From Polyporus tsugae (Eukaryota; Basidiomycota; Agaricomycetes; Polyporales; Polyporaceae), in NCBI GenBank assembly GCA_024305745.1, contig JAHRBS010000004.1:4774001-4838000 (forward strand): 64,000 nucleotides of DNA, read 5' to 3'. Under the pieces are notes generated by a model that was given only the letters and a program-made list of their open reading frames with translations, ran no database searches and had not been told where the DNA came from. Position numbers and translations under genes: made by a program. Below are positions 43,095 through 54,787 of this stretch, one piece after another. Positions within the stretch are counted from its first letter, which is position 1, and the number at the start of each line of letters is the position of its first letter.

Positions 43095-44385
43095 CCATCT
43101 GGGCTGGCGTCGTAGACGCTGCTTCGGAGGGTTATTGCCTACCGTATGAAGACGATGTGACTCAGTCGAGCCGTAGTTACGTCTGAATGGGTTGCTGGAA
43201 TGTCGGAGTCAACGGGCGAGGCTGGAGAACGTGCGCGGTTGAACAAGTTTGGGAGACACGTCAGGGTCCCGACCCATGTCGGAAGAAGGGCAGCGCGTTG
43301 ATGATCACTGTGCGTATGTGTCAATACGAGAGGTTGATGTACGCTTCGACGCGCATGTTTGACGGATACGTGCCTTGTATGTGATTTCCGAATTTAACAG
43401 AAGCCCTTTTGCGCCGCTCAACGCTCGGTCCCGAACCACGATAAAGTTAAGACCCACCCGCCTAGCGATCTCACCATCAACATGCTGTGGGTACCGACGG
43501 CGGTGAGTATGGCTACTGTGGGACAAAGAACGTCCGAGTACGGTTCCACGCGGTCAATGCTGGAAGATACAAACAACCACTGGCAGTGGAGATCACGGCA
43601 CTAAAGGAATCCAAACGGTCGAGAGAGCGGGAGGGGAAATCCGAGTCAATCTGCCTCTAGATTTCTACTACCCGACTCCGCGCGGCCTTGAGCTTGAGAC
43701 TCGCATGCAAAGACGTGGTACAACAGATTGGAGTCACGCGCCTACGGCGCCGCTCGGGTTGCATGTGAGCCTGAGGATTGATCCACGGACACTCACACGA
43801 GGATGCCAGGTGTCTGGAGCGAGGTTAATGGTTAATGTATGAAATTCGAGACCTGACTCGATACGCTACCAATTGAAACCGAACTGTCTGGCAAACGTGC
43901 ATGAAGTCGGAGGACTCCCGCCGGCAGTGACTGCCACCGCAGCCACCGCAGTGCCAGTGGTAGATCATCCCGTGTTTGAATTAGAACAACATGGTGCGAC
44001 GGTCCAAGAAGCTGCTCCGAACCTCAGACTTACCATGCCCTCCTATGCGATTCCCAGTGTCGGGCATGGTAGCTTCAGGAGGGTCCCCCGAAATCGTTCA
44101 TGGTGGTTCGAAACTGATCGAGTCACTGATTCCCTATTCCGGTGGAGCGAGAGGTAAACGCAAAATATTGGCGAGAAGCGCCCGTCTGATGACAGTTCCT
44201 CCGCACACTCCACCATCGTCGCCGGCAACTGCTAGAGTCTCTCTGCCTCACACGTCCTGCGGCTTTGTAGCTCTGAAACTGTGTCATAGATACCACCCTT
44301 AGAGGCTACCAAAATCGCCGCACTGCTCAGCCTCGTTCAGCGAGGCGTCTTACGCCGGATCTTTCCTTCTCTTGTAAATATCGTC
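43095..44385. other. LysM upstream region and outer edge of right arm
   Basis: Gene-free in practice. Frames at 43873-44157 and 43991-44302 resemble the edge of family copy A near 12500-12715 but are more decayed. After about 44098 there is no match to the left arm. Confidence 0.4.
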
Positions 44386-46170
44386 ATGCCTGGAGTTACG
44401 CTTGAGAACCGGAAGTTGGGAGTGTACGAGTTCTTCGAGAAGGTGTTGGGGAGTCCGACACATATCGTTGCACCCATGGTGGACCAGAGCGAGCTGGTGA
44501 GTCTTTCATCGCCGTTGATGAGTCTTGGACCCCGTTATGAATCCAGGTCGTAGGCTTGGAGGAGGTTGTCTAGGAAGTATGGTGCCCAGGTACGTCTGTA
44601 TTCTGATCATATCCTTCGCTATTCCTCATGGCGATGTAGTTGGTGTACACACCCATGATCAATGCCAAGATGTTCGCCGAAGGAGTGCGGAAGCCGTACC
44701 GCGAGCAGAACTTTGACACCGTTCATGGGGAGGAGGGCGGCCCCGAAGACCGGCCCTTGATCGTCCAGTTCTGCGCGAACAGTCCCGACCATCTGTTGAC
44801 CTCCGCAAAGCTCCTCGAGCCGTACTGCGACGCGGTGGACATCAACCTGGGGTGCCCGCAGGATATTGCAAGGAGGGGACACTATGGGTCGTTCCTCCAG
44901 GAAGAGTGGGATCTCATTTACAACCTCAGTGCGTCGTCATTCGTGTTGCAGTCCAGTTCAGTACTGTGACGTTACGCCTGACGTTTTTGCAGTCAACACA
45001 TTGCATAAGAACTTGTCCATACCCGTCACTGCCAAATTTCGTGTCTTCTCCACAGTCGAGAAGACCGTGGAGTATGCAAAGATGCTAGAGAGTGCCGGTG
45101 CACAGATGCTTACGTGTCATGGGCGTACTCGCGAACAGCGCGGTCACCGATCCGTACGTAACTCGGTGGTTCGATGGATGGCACCAACACTGACTGGTAC
45201 TTCTGACAGGGCTTGGCGGATTGGGAGAAGATTCGTGCCGTAAAGGAAGCGGTATCTGTACCTGTCATCGCAAACGGGAACATCCTGTTCTATACCGATA
45301 TCGAAAGGTGTCTCGCTGCTACTGGCGCGGACGCTGTCATGTCTGCGGAAGGAAACCTCTACAACCCTGCTCTCTTCCAACCCGCACCCTCCTCATCCGG
45401 ATCCGTCGCCTCTACCTCTTCGGCAGCTGAATATGAATACTTCACCGGCCACCATCCACGCAATACGCACCTTGCGCTCGAGTACCTCAGCATCGTGAAG
45501 TCGCAGAAGACGCTTACCGCTCCGAGCGCCGTGAAGGGACACTTGTTCAAACTTCTCCGCCCGGCATTAGCGAAGTACACTGACGTTCGTGAGCGCCTTG
45601 GCCGGGTACGAATTGAGCGCGCGGAGAGGGACAAGGGGGACGGGACCGCTTGGGACAAGTATGAGGAGATCGTCCGGGAGCTTGACGAGCGGCTGGAGGT
45701 GCGTTTCTTTTGACGGAAAGATATCGTTACATTGCTCACTCCTTACCATGAACAGCGAGATATCGAGGCCGCTTCGGGGAAGTCGCTCGAGGAGCTGTCG
45801 CCAGTCGACCCTGCGACTGGTTTCCCGGTCCTCCCCCACTGGCTGGTGCAGCCCTACATCCGCCCGTTGCCCACAGAGCCGGAGGCTGTGAAGTCTCCGG
45901 CGCAGAGCGAGAAGAGCGGCGTGGAGGTAGTAGGTCCGTGACTTCTGTTCCTTCTCGTCGCCAATAGTGTGCTCATGGACAAGCCCATCAGAGTGTCCTG
46001 TGGACGAATCAGTGACCCGCGGCGCGAAGAGGGCCATCTCGGAGGAGCGATCAGATGCCCCGCGCTCCGATGGCACGGAGAGTGTGGGTGAGCCGAAGAG
46101 AGCCAAGTTGACGGAGGAATCGACGACTTCTTCGCGGACAAATATCAATGCTAGCCCGACAGCTGGTTAG
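44386..46170 (+). CDS. DUS1: tRNA-dihydrouridine synthase (Dus1 type)
   Basis: Exons 44386-44496, 44554-44589, 44640-44928, 44993-45153, 45210-45698 and 45756 onward, all in frame. FMN-binding TIM barrel: [25 protein letters not shown], the catalytic-loop block [21 protein letters not shown] with the active cysteine, [27 protein letters not shown] and [15 protein letters not shown]. The enzyme reduces uridine 16/17 in cytosolic tRNA D-loops. The 3' end is ambiguous: reading through gives a stop at 45941 (423 codons). Splicing at 45927 to 45993 gives 477 codons and adds a charged tail with KRAISEE and PKRAKLTEE, nuclear-signal-like. I give the longer span. Confidence 0.87.
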
Positions 46171-46441
46171 CCTGCTCGACTTGGGTGCCATAGACGGATA
46201 TTTTGATTGTACTTAGCGCACGCATACACATACATTACATATCACGATCTCTGGTCACAAGTACTGCTCTGCCGTCATGCATGTGACGGACACTAGTACT
46301 TGGTCGAAGGTGAACATGAGGTCGGGAGAGATCGAGAACCATCTACGGTTATCTCCTCAGATCTCGCCATGGCTCATGGGCGTCTGCGAAGCCTGACTAT
46401 CGTCATAGCAGGCGCTCACATTGCCTTACACACCGCTCACC

Positions 46442-48011
46442 ATGTCCGACTCAACACCATCTCCCGCTGCTGCCCCCTCTTCCTCCGAAATCGTCATCAA
46501 TGTCAAAGGTCACATATTACGGGCTGTCTTTGCGATGCGATGCTGACTCGACGCCGCAGGTCCTAGCGAGCTGAAGCTGCAGATCACAATAGCTACCGAC
46601 AAGACAGTGGCAGACCTCAAGCAGGCTATCGCAGAAAAGTCTGACGTCGCCGCAGACCGCCAACGACTCATCTACTCCGGTGCGCATCCCCGCTTTCCTC
46701 GGTTTCTTACGAGGCTTCGGTTTAGCTGACTGACGTCTGTGGTACGTCCCTCGCAGGTCGAGTGCTGAAGGACGAGGATGTACTTTCGACATACAAGATC
46801 CAATCGTCGCATACGATCCACATGGTCAAGGGCGCCGCACGCTCAGGACCGTCCGCACAACCCGCGGCCCCCCAGCAGCTCCCGACGATGCAGGCCGGCC
46901 AGAACCCGCACGATCCGCTCACGCAGCTGAACGGGCCGATGGGCTTCGGGCTTATGGCGGGCTTCAACCCGTTTGCGGACATGGGGCTGAACCAGAACGA
47001 TCCCAACATGGTGAGTCCTCCTCTGTCCCATATTTTTGTTGCGGAATGCTCGGGCATTGGCGAGGGGAGAGAACCGTGTCGGCTGGGGGGAGGGGAGGAG
47101 GGGGGAAGGGGGAAGGGAAAGGAGGTGCTTGCTTCCAGCTTCTAACGCCCACGCCACACACACAGATGCAGTCCATGCTCAACTCGCCGCAATTCCTCCA
47201 ACAAATGTCCAGCGTGATGTCCAACCCCGACGTCCTCGACCAGATCATCGCCTCCAACCCCCAGCTCGCCGCGATGGGCCCCCAGGTCCGCGAGGTGTTC
47301 CGCTCCGAGCGCTTCCGCCAGATGATGTCCAACCCGGACACGCTCCGCATGATGCTCCAGATGTCCAACATGATGCGCGAGGGGGGCGTCGCGCCGCCGG
47401 GAGGTATGGGCGGCTTCGGCGGTGGCTTTGGAGGCGCGGGTGGGCTCCCGGCCCCTGGGCTGCCGTCGACGGCTCGTCAGCCGCAGCAGCAGTCGGGGAC
47501 GGGGGCGCAGGCCGGTGCTCCTCCGAACCCATATGGGTTGGGGTTCAACCCGTTCTTGAGCCCATGGGGCGTGCCACCTCCCGCTGCTAACCCGTCAAGT
47601 ATGGGCTCGACGACGGGGACTGGTACGGGAACGGGAACGGCTGGCGCTGATGCGGGTACGGGGCCAAGTGGAACCGGTGCTGCGGCCCCGCCGCCAGGCG
47701 GGATGCTTGACCCTGCGATGATGCAACAGATGTTGGCTGCATTGGGCGGCGGGGGGGCTGGCGGCTTGGCCGGGTTTGGTGCTCCTGCCGCGCCTGCGGA
47801 TAGCAGACCACCTGAAGAACGGTTCCAGGTTCAGCTCCAGGTACGTCTCGTCTGTCCATAACGGCGAGTATGAAACGTTGAATGTCCACGTCTACAGCAA
47901 TTGCAAGACATGGGCTTCACAAACGCCTCCCAGAACGTTCGTGCGCTGCTCGCCACTGGGGGGAACGTCCACTCTGCAATAGAGTACATTCTCAACGGCG
48001 GCGGGCTCTGA
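46442..48011 (+). CDS. DSK2: ubiquilin / Dsk2-type ubiquitin receptor
   Basis: Five exons: 46442-46508, 46560-46679, 46757-47010, 47166-47840, 47898-48011; 1230 nt, in frame, 409 codons. The N-terminal ubiquitin-like domain (about 16-90: IVINVKGPSELKLQITI ... RVLKDEDVLSTYKI) is followed by an STI1/heat-shock-binding region rich in Met and Asn (MLNSPQFLQQMSSVMSNPDV, FRQMMSNPDTLRMM) and a Gly/Pro/Thr-rich linker with GTGTG repeats. The last 45 residues form a UBA domain (LQDMGFTNASQNVRALLATGGNVHSAIEYILN). Dsk2 shuttles ubiquitylated clients to the proteasome. Intron 3 is long (155 nt) and has a GGGGAGG-rich run. Confidence 0.93.
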
Positions 48012-48651
48012 TCGGGAGGAGTTTTTAGGATGACGAGAAGAGGATGTAATCTGTGTTGTGTGTATTCGTAGACCAAGAAGAGCGAGAGTGATAGGGCAGT
48101 GTCATTCTTGGTTGTCTGTACGAGTTGTATGGGTACTAGTAATGTCCATTGGCGATCGCCTTCGGTGGAGGCACTGGGCAGTGCATGTGGCAGGGAGAGA
48201 AGAGATCGCGGTCTTGAAATAAGCTTCGTCGCTGTGGGAGGGGAGGGGAAGGTTTACGGCACCCTTGGGCTGCGGTCGACGTACAAACGGGCGCCTCTGT
48301 CAAGCCTCAAACTCCGAGTCGTTCCACCATCCTCGTTGCAACTGCCACGACGCACTCCATCCACAGTTCTCGTTCTCTGCCTCGTGGAACGATGGGCGAC
48401 CATCTATGATCTGATGATGTATCACATATCGATGTCAATGCATGGAGAAGTGGATAGGCAGTTGTTGAACACTATTCTTTCGGAGTCTTCTACTGCCAGT
48501 ACTGTATGCAGTGCTTGTGGCAAGTTGCGCATGCGCCGCCAATACTAATACTCAGCCCAGGCTGTAGGATCGATACAGCCCAGGGTGCGCTTCGCGAAGT
48601 CAGACGCATGGACCTGTGCACGGAAGGTTCAATGCGAAAAAAATCCTTCGG
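48012..48651. other. intergenic between DSK2 and the C2 gene
   Basis: Contains the DSK2 3' end; no supportable gene. A possible upstream ATG for the next gene is at 48608. Confidence 0.5.
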
Positions 48652-50761
48652 ATGGAGAAGCTTAAGGTTATAGAGTTTCGCGTCCGAAATCGCTCGGGGC
48701 AACTTAAAGGTGTACGTATCCCTGCTCGAGTCGCCGTCCCTTCGATTTCGTGCTCAGTTCCTCCTCCTCCTACTTATAGCTCGCCAATCGCTGTCCCATT
48801 GAAGGGAGCGCGTTATGGATTTGGATTCCTCAAGGTGAGTGGGTTCTTTGGGGGGATGGTCGAACAGCCTGAGTGTGCATGCGCAAGGACTGACTAGCGA
48901 CTGCTTGTTTTCGCATCCTAGCTCACTACTATGGTCGATGACTGGTGGGTTGTCGTAGAACAAATATTCGTGACAGGCTGGCGGCGTCGCTGACGTCTTC
49001 TGGATCAGTCGTTCGGATGCAAGGCATGAGGTCTTTGCCGCGGTCAGACGCGCGCTGGCGGCCGGAAGTGTCCCTCTCGTTCGATGACTCGGACGAAGCC
49101 GGGCCCGCAAGTCACAAGTTCGTCCTCGGCGTTGACGGACGGAATCCCAACTTGAAGACGCTCATCTCCATGTCAGTTTTAGTTTTCGCGGACCACTTGT
49201 GTGCTGTTCAAGTTTCTTTCTGACAAACGGCCCTTGCGCTTGCAGTCCTAGAACCAGCCAAGTTGCTCCCAGTGGGTCTCGACTGTCCATCGAGGTGTTC
49301 TGTAGAGCACCCACCGCGAAGAAGCGGGGAAAATCGACGCCCCTCTGCTTCGCGTTGGTACCGCTTTCAGACGTTCTCAGGAAGCGCGATCCATCGCGTC
49401 CTCAGCGCAGCATCGAATATGAGGTTGCGCTCATACGCGTGAACGCGCTGCGCGGGAAGGAGGCGATAGCCGCACAGAGGCACGCGGCACCCAAGCTCGT
49501 CCTGCGCTTCCACGCGCCCGAGGATCCGGGAATCCCATCCGCTCCTCGAACACCGTCATCCAAGACATTATTACCGACGCCTACCAAGGCCGACGAGAAC
49601 GCGTCGGAGGCGCATCGCCCTTCCCGTTCGTCGTGATATTTCGTATGGGAATAGAATCGTGAAGGACTGATGCGAGATGTAGATCACGAGTCTGACAAGG
49701 AGTCGGACACTGTGGTGCCCACCGACTGCGAGTCGGGGCCTTCCAGCGCTCCGGTCCCCAAGGCGAAGGCTCCGGTGTTCAAGGCGCGCGCCGGGAATTT
49801 GCGAAAGCGCAGTACGGACACGACGTTCGCAAGCACCCCCACCACCAATATTCCCAGTAACGTCGACGTTGCACCGCGAGCTGAGCTTCGCCCCGTTTCG
49901 GAATCCACGGACGGGCAAGGTGATCGGGGCGAGTCGCGGACATGGCTTCAATTTGCAGAATCTTGCGTGAACTACCTCGGTCCGTATGACGAACTGCGGG
50001 AGGCAGAGGAACGCGGAGACGACCACCAGACGGAGGTGGTGCTTGCGCGGCTGGTTACCGAGTGGCAGTCCGTCGGCCAGATGGTACGTCCCCGGGCGTG
50101 TTGGTCTTCACAGTCAGCACTAACTCATCCATCGCGCTAGCTTGTCGGTCTTGTCGCGGTCAATGCGGCGGTTATGGGCTTCATGAGGGGAAGCACCACT
50201 TTCACGATCGACGAGTTCTCGCTCGGCGCGGTGACCATCGGGGCGATTGCCGCTGGGATCGGCATGGCGATGGACGCGTGGTTTTTCTTCCTGTTCAGCG
50301 GGGTTGATGTCACCAAATTCAAGGTCGGTTCTGCACCCGCATTCCCGCATTCACTGTCCACATTGACGACGTGTCCTGTGCTTTCACAGAGGCTGGCGAA
50401 AGACGTGTACGGGACCTATTTTTTCTTCTGCCTCGTCTGCCGGCTGCCGACGATCCACATGTTCGTGTCCGTCTTGGCGCTCGGACTCTTCCTCCTCTCT
50501 ACTGCTTGGATCCACTCGCCGACGATAACCCTTGTGGTCTGTTGTGTCTTTGGGGTTTTCGTGGGATCCCAGATGCTTGCCTACGTTCTTCGGGTACGTT
50601 GCAAGCGGTGTAATAGGACGACAAGACCCCGACTGCGTCGTACACTGTCGGCTTTGCGGATCGGACGTGTGGCACAGACGGTCCCGCATCGACCCGCTGT
50701 GTCTCCAGGGAGCCCAGGGCGTGCTTGGGAGTTGGACGTGTTCGGTCCACATCATGCGTAG
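48652..50761 (+). CDS. C2-domain, two-to-four-span membrane protein, copy 1
   Basis: Paralogue of 52459-54787. The 5' exons are unclear: ATG 48652 (MEKLKVIEFRVRNRSGQLKG) is a candidate but I could not join it in frame to the next safe exon. Safe part: about 48977-49171 (ASLTSSGSVVRMQGMR, WRPEVSLSFDD, VLGVDGRNPNLKTLIS), 49246-49625 (LSIEVFCRAPTAKKRGK..., PLSDVLRKR), 49683-50093 (ending YDELREAEERGD... VTEWQSVGQM), 50141-50323 (hydrophobic, EFSLGAVTIGAIAAGIGMAMDAW), 50390 onward (DVYGTYFFFCLVCRLP and three more spans). The first part is C2-like, a fold that usually binds lipids or Ca2+; the second is a membrane domain. The 5' end may be decayed. Confidence 0.55.
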
Positions 50762-51441
50762 CGTTGTTTCCTGATTATACTTATACCCAGCCTTGTATGG
50801 TGCAATCCAATCTCATCTCGTCGTCTACGGTTTCTCAGCTCTGGAACTTCGGGGCTCGTATTTCTTGACTGCGCCGCACAAAGCCTTCTGCGTCGACGTT
50901 CCACCGTGACTGCAAATGCCGACAACTCCGCGCTTCCCCGTGAAGTTTCGCATCTTTAGCCCCCCCCCCCGGCGGCGATGTTGCTTTCAACGTTAACCGT
51001 GCCGTGTCTTTCATCGTGGCCAAAGCATACACCAATGGCAAGGCAGTCCTTCTCGAGGGAATTTGACAGGTCATATTAGTACCGGGCGATCCGAACGACG
51101 ACAATTATCAAAGTAACGCACATAACCTCATCTACAGTGCGATCTACGGCATCGGTGTCGTACAGTCGAGCACGTGTGAGGGCAGAACTTCTAATATCTT
51201 CATTCGTCAGTGGAAGGGAGTACACCTTCTGAGGAAAACATAATACTGCTTGCCCAGCGAGGCCCAGATGTGATGTAATTTGTACAGTGTCATACGTGAG
51301 GCGAAAGGAGGACAGTCAGACCTGAACCACAGCCTGAGGAGGGAGCCAATGACGTGTAGATGTGATTCATCCTTGGGGAGATGAAGAAAACCATAAACAT
51401 ACCACCAAATAGCAAGGGCAGCCATGACCAACTTACGCACC
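50762..51441. other. intergenic, no gene
   Basis: Between the C2 gene copy 1 and a minus-strand gene. A minus-strand open frame at 51207-51551 overlaps the next gene's last exon in another frame and looks like 3' untranslated sequence. Confidence 0.45.
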
Positions 51442-52177
51442 TCAAACCTGATCTCCATGCAGTTGAGCTCTGTCTTCATCTGCGCCTCCCGGTGGTGTAA
51501 CAGACTGTTTTGGTATGTTAGCAATGGCACGTGGGATATATGAGTCAACAAACCTCGTCAATATCGTCGTAAATCCAAGGTGCAGTGACTGCCATGGTGG
51601 AGTGTACCTCGAACGTCATCTCGTTGACGTCGAGGCGCGCCCTACGCTCTGCCTTGTCAGGCAACAGACTGTTTGCAGCGTCGATGAAACATTGAATGAC
51701 CGCCTTGTCTGTGGTTGAGGGGTGTTTGAGAGCTCCAGATGTGTAGTCCATGCGCGAGTGCCATCCCGTGGCGACAAACACCTTACACACGCCGTCCTTG
51801 TAAAGTACTGGGTAATGGATCAACAGGGCACAGGTTTGAGGAGGTGCAGATGTTTACTGACCGTAAGGGTATTTGAGGGCAGCTTTCATCTCCTCGGGAG
51901 CTTGCTCGCGAAGGCCTTCGAAGTACCACCGGCATGTCTCCCTAGTGACAACCATCTTGTCGTCCGATGACGGCCTCTCACAGGGCTGCGCTAGCAGTGA
52001 AAAAGGATCAAATTGGTGGCCAACTTCAACATACTTCTCGAGGGCACCACCGAGTTCATAGCCAGTGAAGACATCGGTGACAGAGGGGTTGTCGCGTGGC
52101 ATGAGGAAATAGATGTTGGGGAGAAGATGGTTGAAGTTGAAGTCGCGGGGGGGGCGATGCACAGAGGCGTCTATCAT
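51442..52177 (-). CDS. hypothetical protein between the C2 paralogues
   Basis: Three exons: 52177-51862, 51807-51554, 51504-51442; 633 nt, in frame, 210 codons; introns 54 and 49 nt. Opens IYFLMPRDNPSVTDVFTGYELGGALEKYVEV and continues with ETCRWYFEGLREQAPEEMKAALKYPY, KDGVCKVFVATGWHSRMDYT and AVIQCFIDAANSLLPDKAERR; no transmembrane segment or signal peptide. I do not recognise the family. The start is uncertain, because a frame upstream (ATGTCACAGTGCC at about 52234) could be a first exon. Transcribed divergently from C2 copy 2. Confidence 0.5.
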
Positions 52178-52458
52178 TCACCTGTACAAGGCGGCGTAAT
52201 ACTAAAAGTACAGCATCATGGCACTGTGACATGGTCTCCGACCCCCCGGCTTTCCTCGTCTTCTCCACCGCCTTTCCTCCTGCAACTTGCCTCCTCTGGA
52301 CCGTTGCTGGACCTCTCGTCCCCTAACATTATTTCAACATCCTAGGATTCTGTCCGCCTCGCCTTGTGCTTGCTGTCTGTTCACGTCTGCCTGCGCCCTC
52401 GACTACTAGCATCTGAGATCCTAGACGTTTAGGCCTCGAGTACATATATTAGTCCACA
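52178..52458. other. divergent promoter region
   Basis: Pyrimidine-rich; lies between the hypothetical gene and C2 gene copy 2. A minus-strand ATG near 52234 may belong to the former. Confidence 0.4.
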
Positions 52459-54787
52459 ATGGACTTTACTGAGTGCGTAGTGCGTATCGGCTTGCTCAGG
52501 CTCTGCGCTGATAATTCTCGCCTCCCCACTCATGCAGCCCATGGCATCTCACCGGTGCGTAACAGTGCTTCTGCAACTGCGGAGGCTCGTGTCTGACTCT
52601 TCTTGCGGCCCAGTTGTCCGGACGCGTGGGCTGCTGTTCGTGCGTCCCGAGAAGTCTTGGAGGCCGATCGTCTCCATCTCGGTGGTGGACAGCGACCACG
52701 ACCATGGCCTGCCACATGAAGTCACGCTGGGTTGCGACGGCCAGAACCCCAACTTAAAATCGGTCATTCCTGTGTGAGTGCTTCTCCAGCTCAATCGCCA
52801 TCTTCCTCCCCGTTCCGGACGATCCTATTCCAATGCCGGATGCCTCGCTTCTTGGTCCGTTCGTATCTGTACGTGGCGTACCTCGAGTTACGAGTTATCT
52901 CCCCGAATCATGGTCATCATGACCTCGTTGGTTGAGCTTTATTCCTGAGGGCGATCCCTTCTCACACCCGCTCGTCCCGCAGCCACGAGGTCAAAGCGAC
53001 CACGAAGCTCGTCATCCAGGTCTTCCACAAATCGCAGACCAAGAAGAAGCACCGGAAGCGCAACCTCGTCGGCTCCGCGTCCCTCTCGTTCACCGAGCTC
53101 CTCAACAAGCACCCATTACCCCACCCCACCCCGGTCGACTACGACGTCAGGCTGTCCTGTCCGCCACCGCAGCGCAAGTGCGCTACGATCGGGGGCAAGC
53201 AGCAGCACAGCGCGACGCTCACGATGCGCTTCGCGCTCACGACGAGGGAGCCAGGTCCGTCTCAGCCGGAGTCGCCGCCTGCGTCGCCGATCTCGGAACG
53301 CTACGAGACCGAGCCGTTGCTGTTCTCCGATGCGCCATCGTGTACGTTTCCCTCGTCGTCCTGCCTTCCGTGCGCGTGTCGCTGAAGGATACATACGTTG
53401 TCGTCGATGCAATGCAGCGTCTCGCGCCCAATCCGAGACTTTGGTCACGAATACCCCAGACGAGAGGGGAGGGGAGACGGCGCCGTGGGGCAAGGAGCCC
53501 GAGCGCGACCGCCTGGACGGCACCGCGGGGCTCCGGCGGCGGCGGCGAAGCAAGAAGAAGCCGCGCGTGCGCGGGTTCGACGTCGACAGCGACGAGCCCG
53601 CCGAGGCGTCCTCCTCGAGCGAGGAGTCGTACTTCCCTGAGACGCCGGAGGACGAGCATTTCCCTCCAATATACGAGGACGAGCCGGGCTGGAAGTTCGG
53701 GGCTGGGGTGGATGGGTACGAGGGAGACGGGGAGGGGATGTTCTCGCCGAGCCTGCTGCCGGTGCATACGGAGCAGGTGGGGGTGGTGAGCGTGCAGGCG
53801 TCGGTGTCGTTCGCGGAGGGGTGCTTGTACTGGATCTCGCCGTACGAGGAGCTGAGGGAGGCGGCGGAGGTGGAGGATTGTGAAATGGCGGAGAAGGTGC
53901 TCGCGAGGTTGTTGACGGAGTGGTACGTTGTCGGCGCGTCGGTGAGTTTCTCGCTTGGAATTCAATGCGGGCAAAAGCTAATGGTACGCGTAGTTATTGG
54001 CGCTGGCTGGTATCGACGCGGCCGTGTTCGGGTTCGCGCCTGGGGGCCTCTTCGTACTGGAGGGGTTCTCACTAGGTGCAGTCTCGATCGGCGCCATCGC
54101 TGCCGGGCTCGGCCTGGTGTACGACGCGTGGTTCCTCGTCCTCTACAGCGGCGCGAACGGCACCAAGTTCCTCGTACGTCCCTCACATCTCTTCCCTTCC
54201 CTCTCTCCGCGCTGACTGGTACTGCAGCGCATAGCCAGGGACGTGTACAACTCGTACTTGTTCTTCTCGCTCATGTGCCGGCTCCCGATCCTTTGCATGG
54301 CGCTCTCGACGGTGTCGCTCATGGCGTTCCTCCTCGCCGTCGCGTGGACGGCGTGGCCGACCGCGGTGCTCGTCATGTCCTTTGTCGCCGGCTTCCTGCT
54401 CACGAGCCAGTTCGTCGTGTTCGGCATCCACCGCCTCATCAACTTTATCGTCTGGGTCGTCCGCGTCGCGTGGAGGGCGGCCGTGCGGAGGAAGAGCCCG
54501 CCGTGTCCGGAGGCGCAGCTGCGCCCGCAGGCCCCTGCGGGCGGGCAGGAGGGCCCGAGGCATCAGAGAGAGCCGCGGATCGAGATGCCCGTCCCGTGTG
54601 TGAGTCCAGCGCCCGTGGGGCCGGTGGTGGCGACTCCAGGGTATCTCACTGCGGACCCCAAGACGGAGGTGGCGCAGTGGGCTGAAGACGTGAGCACTTG
54701 GGTGATCAGATCTTATTGTGAGGGAGCGATACTGATGCGGGTTTTTGATAGTGCGCTAGGGAGCATGAAGTCCCGGTCTCGTCGTAG
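52459..54787 (+). CDS. C2-domain, multi-span membrane protein, copy 2
   Basis: Seven exons: 52459-52479, 52538-52773, 52983-53341, 53418-53941, 53994-54173, 54228-54689, 54752-54787; 1818 nt, in frame, 605 codons. A C2-like domain (about 10-160: VTVLLQLRRLVSDSS, IVSISVVDSDHD, NPNLKSVIPV, TTKLVIQVFHKSQTKKKHRKRNL, GSASLSFTELL) is followed by a disordered acidic/basic stretch, then the conserved PYEELREAAEVED...TEWYVVGAS and four or five membrane spans (GFSLGAVSIGAIAAGLGLVYDAW, SLMCRLPILCMALS, FLLAVAWTAWPTAVLVMSFVAGF). Last exon ends HEVPVSS. Reading through the last intron instead ends at 54854. Role unknown; a lipid-contacting membrane protein is plausible from the domains. Confidence 0.7.

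Larger units (their letters stand above)
39930..44098. repeat. right arm of inverted duplication, uninterrupted
   Basis: Reverse complement of the left arm with no transposon. Order along plus: F-box 5' region and pseudogene, unknown family copy C, LysM gene (minus), its promoter, and an outer edge that matches the left arm near 12505-12720 with small indels and then diverges after CTTCAGGAGGGTCCCC. Provides the empty sites for both the Copia (41603-41607) and the CACTA (near 39990) insertions. Confidence 0.9.
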
